A stretch of 5,425 nucleotides of DNA, taken from contig JAKAZJ010000178.1 in assembly GCA_021826565.1 (NCBI GenBank), positions 1-5,425 on the forward strand, in the 5' to 3' direction. Below are positions 1-4,209 of the stretch, piece by piece. Source of the DNA: Pseudomonadota bacterium (GTDB lineage: Bacteria > Pseudomonadota > Alphaproteobacteria > Acetobacterales > Acetobacteraceae). Position numbers and translations under genes: made by a program. How positions within the stretch are numbered: position 1 is the first letter of the stretch; every line of letters starts with the position of its first letter. The notes below the pieces were generated by a model. The model had not been told where the DNA came from. It made no database searches and saw nothing but the letters and a program-made list of their open reading frames with translations.

Positions 1-621
1 CAACCCCGCGCCATGGATGAACGGCGTCATCAGCAGGACGCGGCTGCCCGGCCCCGGCATGGGGGATAGATGTGCCCGCTGCAACACATTCGCGAGCCAC
101 CGCGCGGCGTGCGTGGTGACGATCGCCTTCGGCTGCCCGGTGGTGCCTGAGGTGAACCCGATCTTTGCCCACGCCGCGCCTGGCACCGGCGGCAGCGCGG
201 CGGGGTCGCCGGCGGTGTCCGGCACGTCCTCGATCGCGAGCACATCGCAGCCCAGGTCGCGGAAGGCCCCCGCCTGCGCCGCCGCGGTGATCACCAGTTT
301 CGTGCCGGACAGGTCCAGGCAGTAGCGGCGCTCCGCTTCGGTCAGGCCGGCGTTCAGGCCGACTTCGGCGACGCCGGCCAGGCGCAGCGCGTTGGTGGCC
401 CACACCGCCGCGATGCCGTTGGGCAAGGACAGGCCCACGCAGGTCCCCGGCGCCACGCCGCGTTCGCGCAGCATCAGTGCGAGCCGCGCCGATCGCCCGG
501 CCAGTTCGGCCAGGCCAATCGCGCGCGTGCCGTCATGCACCGCCTCGGCGGCGCCAAACTCGGCGACGCTGGCGGCGAGGTCGGTGCCCCAGGGAATAGT
601 CCCGCCGACGCGGTCCAGCAT
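1..621 (-). CDS. AMP-forming acyl-CoA synthetase/ligase, N-terminal part (runs off the left edge)
   Basis: Reading leftwards from an ATG at 621-619, 207 codons stay open to base 1, so only the N-terminal part is present; family members usually have about 500-550 residues. The diagnostic feature is the AMP-binding P-loop, FTSGTTGQPK at residues 156-165, followed by a conserved-looking TTH. Upstream are typical family segments: a DGTRAIGLAELAGRSARLA stretch near 30-48, then GVAPGTCVGLSLPNG near 55-69, and a GLNAGLTEAE stretch near 88-97. The family activates carboxylic acids with ATP to an acyl-adenylate and then a CoA thioester in the cytoplasm. The C-terminal motifs and acyl pocket lie outside the window, so the substrate cannot be told; fatty, aromatic and alicyclic acids are all possible. 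The start overlaps the stop of the FAH-family gene (TGATG), with a GGAAGG Shine-Dalgarno-like stretch just upstream. This implies one operon and translational coupling. Confidence 0.9.
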   Translation of the reverse strand, partial: MLDRVGGTIPWGTDLAASVAEFGAAEAVHDGTRAIGLAELAGRSARLALMLRERGVAPGTCVGLSLPNGIAAVWATNALRLAGVAEVGLNAGLTEAERRYCLDLSGTKLVITAAAQAGAFRDLGCDVLAIEDVPDTAGDPAALPPVPGAAWAKIGFTSGTTGQPKAIVTTHAARWLANVLQRAHLSPMPGPGSRVLLMTPFIHGAGL

Positions 622-1454
622 CAGCCTTCCGCTACCACTTTGTTGCGCAACAGGCCGACATTGCTCACTTCGACCTCCACAGTATCCCCGGGCTTCATCC
701 ACAGCGGCGGCTTGCGATATGCGCCGACCCCGCCGGTGGTTCCGGTCACGATCACGTCGCCGGCTTCCAACTGCGTGAAGGTGGACACGTACTCGATCAA
801 GGTGGGGATATCGAAGCACAGGTCATCGACCGTGGCGTGCTGCACTTCCTGCCCGTTCAGCCGGGTGATCAGATGCGACTTGGTGATATCCCCCGCTTCC
901 TCGGCGGTCACCAGCCACGGCCCGAACGCGCCCGAGTGGTAGAAGTTCTTTCCCGGCGTGAACTGTGCCGAATGGCGCTGGAATTCGCGCACCGAGCCTT
1001 CATTGTAGCAGGCGTATCCCGCGATCACCGATGCCACGTTCGCCTTGGCGACATGGCGGCATCGGGTGCCGATCACCACCGCCAGTTCGCCCTCGAAATC
1101 ATAGGTCTCGGACGCATTGGGGCGGATCAGGCTCTCGCCGTGCCCGACCTGCGAATTGGCGAAGCGGGCGAAGATGATCGGCTTCGGCGGCGGTTCGCGC
1201 CCGCCTTCCTTGATATGGGTCATGTAGTTCAGGCCGACGCACAGAATCTTGTCCGGATCGGGGATCGGCGGCAGATAGTGCACCGCGGACAGCGGAAAAT
1301 CGGCCGGCGCGGCGGCGCGCTCGGCCAGCGAGGTCATCGCCCAGAGCGCGTGTTTCAACCCCGGGGCCAAGCGACCGCAGTCGATCACGCCGTCCCCCTT
1401 TACGATGCCCCAGCTGGCGCTGCCGTCGGGGCGGCGGAAGCTCATCAGTTTCAT
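621..1454 (-). CDS. Fumarylacetoacetate hydrolase (FAH) family protein
   Basis: The 277-residue product has the usual length of short FAH-domain proteins, which hydrolyse or isomerise diketo/enol acids (acylpyruvases, hydroxyhepta-dienedioate isomerases, ring-cleavage product hydrolases). A small N-terminal region (1-60) precedes the catalytic fold. Visible landmarks are GLNYMTHIKE (74-83), carrying the H80/E83 pair that aligns with the catalytic His-Glu of the family; YDFEGELAVVIG (118-129), with metal ligands E121 and E123; K169 in FTPGKNF; GPW (178-180); and EAGDVIVTGTTGGVG (230-244). The usual third acidic ligand, in an N-D-x-S-x-R context, is Glu here (NEGSVRE, 151-157). I have seen this variant in some FAH subgroups, so the enzyme need not be inactive. 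The start at 1454 is supported by GAGGAG seven to eight bases upstream. The gene is first of a pair with the acyl-CoA synthetase, suggesting a catabolic pathway whose substrate I cannot name. Confidence 0.93.
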   Translation of the reverse strand: MKLMSFRRPDGSASWGIVKGDGVIDCGRLAPGLKHALWAMTSLAERAAAPADFPLSAVHYLPPIPDPDKILCVGLNYMTHIKEGGREPPPKPIIFARFANSQVGHGESLIRPNASETYDFEGELAVVIGTRCRHVAKANVASVIAGYACYNEGSVREFQRHSAQFTPGKNFYHSGAFGPWLVTAEEAGDITKSHLITRLNGQEVQHATVDDLCFDIPTLIEYVSTFTQLEAGDVIVTGTTGGVGAYRKPPLWMKPGDTVEVEVSNVGLLRNKVVAEG

Positions 1455-1461
1455 GGCCGGT

Positions 1462-1467
1462 CTCCTC
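1462..1467 (-). promoter_or_regulatory. Ribosome binding site of the FAH-family gene
   Basis: On the minus strand the bases before the start codon read AGAGGAGACCGGCC and then ATG. GAGGAG is a strong Shine-Dalgarno match at good spacing. It favours the ATG at 1454 over the in-frame ATG three codons later (the protein begins MKLM). Confidence 0.75.
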
Positions 1468-1502
1468 TTTAGGTTGCCCCATGCGTAGGACGGCCGGCGC
1501 CG

Positions 1503-1516
1503 CCGGTCCAGACCGG
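1503..1516. promoter_or_regulatory. Perfect inverted repeat CCGGTC-CA-GACCGG in the divergent intergenic region (possible operator)
   Basis: Six bases (1503-1508) are repeated exactly in inverted orientation (1511-1516) around a 2-base centre. The loop would be too small for a good RNA hairpin, so if functional it is more likely a protein site on DNA. It sits 48 bases upstream of the FAH-family start and about 80 bases upstream of the photolyase start, where an operator for a divergent pair could lie. Six-base GC-rich palindromes also arise by chance in such DNA, so confidence is low. Confidence 0.3.
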
Positions 1517-1529
1517 GGCAGAGGAGGAG

Positions 1530-1549
1530 CCGAAGCGTTCCGAAGCGTT
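1530..1549. repeat. Tandem duplicate of the 10-mer CCGAAGCGTT
   Basis: CCGAAGCGTT occurs at 1530-1539 and again, exactly, at 1540-1549. The period of 10 bases is close to one helical turn, so two protein monomers could bind the same DNA face. It lies 46 bases before the chosen photolyase start. It is unlikely to encode protein if that start is right. No function is known to me. Confidence 0.5.
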
Positions 1550-1594
1550 ACCCATCCCCGGGCGCCCCCCCTTGCGCGCCGGCCGCCGCGGGTC

Positions 1595-3004
1595 ATGTCA
1601 TCTCTCATGCCCGTCACGCCCCCCGTCCTGCTATGGTACCGCAACGATCTGCGCCTGGCCGACCACGCGGCGCTGGCCGCTGCGCTGGAAACCGGCCGCC
1701 CGGTCCTGCCGGTTTATGTCCGCGATGACGCCGCGGCCGCGCCCTGGTCGCCTGGCGGGGCCTCGCGCTGGTGGCTGCATCACAGTCTGGCGGCGTTGAC
1801 CGATGCCCTGGCCCGCACCGGCGCGCCGCTGATCCTGCGCCGTGGACCGGCGGCGCAGGTTCTATGCACCCTCGCCCGCCAGGTCGGCGCCGAGGCGGTG
1901 CATGCCGGCCAGGGACTGGAACCCGGCGCGCGCGCCCAGGACCGCGCGGTGGCCGCCTCTCTGGCCGCCGAGGGTATCGCGTTTCGTCGTTTCCGCACGA
2001 TGTCGCTGCTGCCGCCGGACGCACCGCGCACCGGTGCCGGCGGCAATTTCAGCGTCTATACGCCGTTTGCCCGCGCCGCCGCGGCGCTGGTTGCGCAGTT
2101 GCGCCCACCGCATCCGGCGCCCGCGCGGATCGTCGCTCCGCCGGCGCCCGCCTCCGACGATCTGGCGTCCTGGCGTTTGCTGCCCACGCGCCCGGATTGG
2201 GCGGGCGGGCTGCGCACCACCTGGGTCCCGGGGGAGGCGGGCGCCGAGGCGCGCCTGCGCGCGTTCCTGGACCGGGACCTCGATCGCTACGCCGCGCGGC
2301 GGGATCTTCCCGGGGTTCCGGCCACGTCCCGCCTGTCGCCGCATCTGCATTTCGGCGAGATCTCGCCGGCCCGGGTCTGGCACGCCGCCGCGCCGGATAC
2401 GGGCGGGGCGGAAAAATTCCGGGCCGAGCTGCTCTGGCGCGAATTCGCGATCCACCAGCTCTGGCATCACCCCGACCTGCCGGCCGTCCCGCTGCGCGCC
2501 CGGTTTGCCGGGATGCCCTGGCGCGCGGACCCGACCGCCCTGGCCGCCTGGCAGCAGGGGAATACGGGAATCCCGTTGGTGGACGCCGGGATGCGCGAAT
2601 TGTGGCACACCGGCTGGATGCACAACCGAGTGCGGATGATCGCGGCGTCGTTCCTGGTGAAGCATTTGCTGCTGCCCTGGCAGGCGGGCGAAGCCTGGTT
2701 CCACGACACGCTGGTGGATGCCGATCTGGCCGCCAATGCCGCGTCCTGGCAATGGGTGGCCGGAAGCGGCGCCGATGCCGCGCCGTATTTCCGCATCTTC
2801 AACCCGGTGCTGCAGGGCCGCCGCTTTGACCCCGACGGCGCCTATGTCCGCCGTTGGGTCCCCGAACTGGCGAAACTGCCGGACGCGGTGCTGCACGCGC
2901 CGTGGGAAGCCGGCGGCGCGGTGCGCGGCTACCCGGCACCGCTGATCGATCTGGCCGCCGGCCGCGCCCGCGCGCTGGCGGCTTTCGCGGCCTTGCCGCC
3001 ATGA
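1595..3004 (+). CDS. phrB: Class I deoxyribodipyrimidine photolyase (CPD photolyase, FAD-dependent)
   Basis: The 469-residue flavoprotein should repair UV-induced cyclobutane pyrimidine dimers using blue light. The N-terminal alpha/beta antenna domain (about 11-140) starts with LLWYRNDLRLADH. The FAD-binding helical domain follows, with SRLSPHLHFGEISPARVW (245-262). E278 and W281 match the E. coli dimer-contact residues E274 and W277. TGIPLVDAGMR (324-334) and TGWMHNRVRM (339-348) form the first family signature, and DADLAANAASWQWVAGSGAD (375-394) plus APYFRIFNP form the second. W309, W362 and W385 match the electron-transfer triad W306/W359/W382 of E. coli, with matching spacing. N381 corresponds to the flavin-contacting Asn. 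The frame is open back to an ATG at 1481, but the extra 38 residues are Arg/Pro/Ala-rich and unlike the family. ATG 1595 or ATG 1607 is more likely; neither has a clear ribosome site. The antenna cofactor cannot be told from sequence alone. Confidence 0.95.
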   Translation: MSSLMPVTPPVLLWYRNDLRLADHAALAAALETGRPVLPVYVRDDAAAAPWSPGGASRWWLHHSLAALTDALARTGAPLILRRGPAAQVLCTLARQVGAEAVHAGQGLEPGARAQDRAVAASLAAEGIAFRRFRTMSLLPPDAPRTGAGGNFSVYTPFARAAAALVAQLRPPHPAPARIVAPPAPASDDLASWRLLPTRPDWAGGLRTTWVPGEAGAEARLRAFLDRDLDRYAARRDLPGVPATSRLSPHLHFGEISPARVWHAAAPDTGGAEKFRAELLWREFAIHQLWHHPDLPAVPLRARFAGMPWRADPTALAAWQQGNTGIPLVDAGMRELWHTGWMHNRVRMIAASFLVKHLLLPWQAGEAWFHDTLVDADLAANAASWQWVAGSGADAAPYFRIFNPVLQGRRFDPDGAYVRRWVPELAKLPDAVLHAPWEAGGAVRGYPAPLIDLAAGRARALAAFAALPP

Positions 3005-3675
3005 TCGCGTCGATCCCGCGCCACGCCGGCCTGCGCGTGGTGGGTGACGTGCATGGCGATAGCGCCTCGTTCGCCTATGCACTGGCGACCGACCGCTTCG
3101 TGATCCAGCTCGGCGATCTGGTCGATCATGGCCCCGATTCCGCCGCCGTTCTGGCGGCGATGTTCGCGCGGATGGAGGCGGGGACCGCCACGTTCGTGCT
3201 GGGCAACCACGACCACCGTCTGGCGCGCGCGCTGGCCGGGACCCTGCCGCGGATCGAGGGCGAACTGGCCCGTACCCTGGCGCAGCTAAGCCCCGCGCTG
3301 GCCACCCGCGCCGCCGGCGCCTTTGCCGTGGCGCCGCTGTGGCTGCGCCACGGGGCGGCGCTGTTCGTCCATGCCGGCTTCCACACCGCGATGCTGGACG
3401 GCGCGTCCGAACCGCTGCCCCCGGGGCGCGTCGGCGGCGTCGCCGCACGCGCGCTGTATGGCGAACCCACGGGCCGCACCCAGCCGGACGGCTTCCCCGA
3501 GCGCAGCCTGCGCTGGGTCGACCGCATTCCGCCCGGCCTGACGGTCTATTGCGGCCACGACCGGCGCAGCACCGATGGGCGGCCGTGGCGCAAGCGCGGC
3601 GCCGCGGGCGGGGAGGCGGTGTTCCTGGACACCGGCGCCGGCAAAGGCGGGCATTTGTCGTGGATCGATCTCTGA
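3001..3675 (+). CDS. Calcineurin-like metallophosphoesterase of the PPP (ApaH/PrpA-like) type
   Basis: The 224-residue protein carries the full set of binuclear-metal phosphoesterase motifs in order: GDVHG (15-19), GDLVDHG (38-44), GNHDH (68-72), FVHAG (122-126) and CGHD (184-187). The likely ligands are D16, H18, D39, N69, H124 and H186, with H70 as the likely catalytic His. GDxHG, GDxxDxG and GNH[DE] define the group that contains Ser/Thr phosphatases, diadenosine tetraphosphatase (ApaH) and PNKP-type phosphatases. Its small size and divergent middle do not allow a substrate to be chosen. No signal peptide or membrane segment is visible, so it should be cytoplasmic. The ATG lies inside the photolyase stop (ATGA, 3001-3004) and lacks its own ribosome site, so translation is probably coupled to the photolyase. 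The frame is also open further upstream, but that part overlaps photolyase coding sequence and looks non-family. Confidence 0.9.
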   Translation: MIASIPRHAGLRVVGDVHGDSASFAYALATDRFVIQLGDLVDHGPDSAAVLAAMFARMEAGTATFVLGNHDHRLARALAGTLPRIEGELARTLAQLSPALATRAAGAFAVAPLWLRHGAALFVHAGFHTAMLDGASEPLPPGRVGGVAARALYGEPTGRTQPDGFPERSLRWVDRIPPGLTVYCGHDRRSTDGRPWRKRGAAGGEAVFLDTGAGKGGHLSWIDL

Positions 3676-3679
3676 AGCA

Positions 3680-3689
3680 GTCGCGCGAC
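3680..3689. other. 10-base perfect palindrome GTCGCGCGAC
   Basis: This palindrome starts five bases after the phosphoesterase stop codon. It has no loop and no following T-run, so it does not look like an intrinsic terminator. It could be a protein site or chance in CG-rich DNA. I found no convincing terminator between the phosphoesterase and the next gene. Confidence 0.25.
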
Positions 3690-3714
3690 AATCGGCAAAC
3701 TGCACGTTTCTCCC

Positions 3715-3744
3715 TTGACCCCAATAGCGGACCCGGTCTCTATA
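3715..3744 (+). promoter_or_regulatory. Candidate sigma70-type promoter for the small repeat protein gene
   Basis: TTGACC at 3715-3720 matches five of six bases of the -35 consensus. TCTATA at 3739-3744 is a fair -10, with an 18-base spacer; TATATC at 3741 is an alternative with a longer spacer. The element lies in a locally AT-richer gap, which stands out in this GC-rich window. It would place a transcript start near 3750, giving a leader of about 50 bases that includes the stem-loop at 3770-3788. It is prediction only, and read-through from the photolyase operon is also possible. Confidence 0.45.
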
Positions 3745-3769
3745 TCGCGTGTGGGGAACCAAATGGGGT

Positions 3770-3788
3770 CGGCACCGTCGAGGTGCCG
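3770..3788 (+). promoter_or_regulatory. Leader stem-loop CGGCACC-GTCGA-GGTGCCG before the small repeat protein gene
   Basis: Seven bases pair perfectly (3770-3776 with 3782-3788) around a 5-base loop, and a G-U pair could extend the stem. It ends 12 bases before the chosen start codon at 3801 and overlaps the region where a ribosome site would be expected (AGGTG, then GGA). If transcribed from the upstream promoter candidate it would be an mRNA hairpin that could limit ribosome access. As DNA it could also be an operator. No T-run follows, so termination is unlikely. Confidence 0.4.
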
Positions 3789-3800
3789 GAAATATGCGCG

Positions 3801-4196
3801 ATGCGGTATCTGCCGCCATTCGAATCCGTGCGCCGTGCGGTCGAGATTTCAACGGTGCGTGGCCAGTTGCGGGTCAGCATGGCCTATGATGAATTCGTCG
3901 CTCTGGTGAAATCTCTGATTTCCGGAATTGATGTGGATACGCCGTGGTATCTTGACCAGAATCAAGACGTCTCTGCTGCGATCGCGCGCGGTGCCATCGT
4001 CTCGGCACGCGAGCATTTCGTGGGCGACGGCTATCTGGAAGGCCGCATGCCGTTCCCGATTGCAGTCGATGAACGTTTCTATCTGGAACAGAACCCGGAC
4101 GTCGCCGAGGGCATCCGCACCGGCACGGTCCCTTCCGCGCAGGCGCATTTCGAGCAGAGCGGCTATCGTGAGGGCCGCCGGCCCTTTCCTGACTGA
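3801..4196 (+). CDS. Small protein with two tandem YL..N.DV / HF..GY.EGR units, function unknown
   Basis: The 131-residue product has a charged N-terminal part (1-44, including MAYDEFVALVKSLI near 27-40) and two units of about 44 residues. Unit 1 (45-88) contains WYLDQNQDV, SAREHF, GDGYLEGRMPFP; unit 2 (89-131) contains FYLEQNPDV, SAQAHF, QSGYREGRRPFP. I recall similar short alphaproteobacterial proteins of unknown function, and related EGR-type units attached to glycosyltransferases, but cannot name a characterised homologue. No signal peptide or membrane segment is seen. The start is uncertain: ATG 3801 has GGA ten bases upstream, while ATG 3879 would give 105 residues and keep both units. 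Base composition is unusual: 28 of 60 bases are G or C in 3901-3960, against 48 of 60 in 2941-3000. The gene ends 13 bases before the next start, suggesting co-transcription with the large downstream gene. Confidence 0.8.
   Translation: MRYLPPFESVRRAVEISTVRGQLRVSMAYDEFVALVKSLISGIDVDTPWYLDQNQDVSAAIARGAIVSAREHFVGDGYLEGRMPFPIAVDERFYLEQNPDVAEGIRTGTVPSAQAHFEQSGYREGRRPFPD
3933..4193 (+). repeat. Two coding tandem units within the small protein gene
   Basis: The first unit (3933-4064) and second unit (4065-4193) align over their full length at protein level: VD..(W/F)YL.QN.DV....I..G...SA..HF...GY.EGR.PFP. The DNA copies have diverged clearly, so the duplication is old and kept by selection on the protein rather than being a recent repeat. 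Confidence 0.85.
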
Positions 4197-4209
4197 CGCT
4201 GCCTGAGCG

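Noticed and set aside
837..1472. A 211-codon plus-strand frame opposite the FAH-family gene
   Set aside because: The minus-strand gene has clear catalytic motifs and a ribosome site; this frame has neither.
1521..1529. Strong Shine-Dalgarno-like GAGGAGGAG upstream of the photolyase
   Set aside because: No ATG, GTG or TTG start lies at suitable distance in the photolyase frame, so it is probably not used as a ribosome site for that gene.
1565..1571. C7 run just upstream of the photolyase start
   Set aside because: It lies outside the likely coding region and has no repeat context. It is probably simple composition bias.
1771..2829. A 352-codon plus-strand frame inside the photolyase gene
   Set aside because: It is a low-complexity Arg/Gly/Ala-rich translation in the wrong frame of a well-supported photolyase.
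3676..3712. Possible intrinsic terminator after the phosphoesterase
   Set aside because: The only symmetric element is a loopless 10-base palindrome without a T-run, so the termination call is not supported.
1862..3724. A 620-codon open frame on the minus strand opposite the photolyase and phosphoesterase
   Set aside because: It is Arg/Gly/Pro-rich with no recognisable motif, and it spans two plus-strand genes that have complete family motifs. Long antisense frames are expected in DNA this GC-rich.
3339..3800. Upstream extension of the small repeat protein into the phosphoesterase gene
   Set aside because: The extension lies out of frame within a complete phosphoesterase and has shadow-like composition. 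Starts at 3801 or 3879 fit the repeat protein better.
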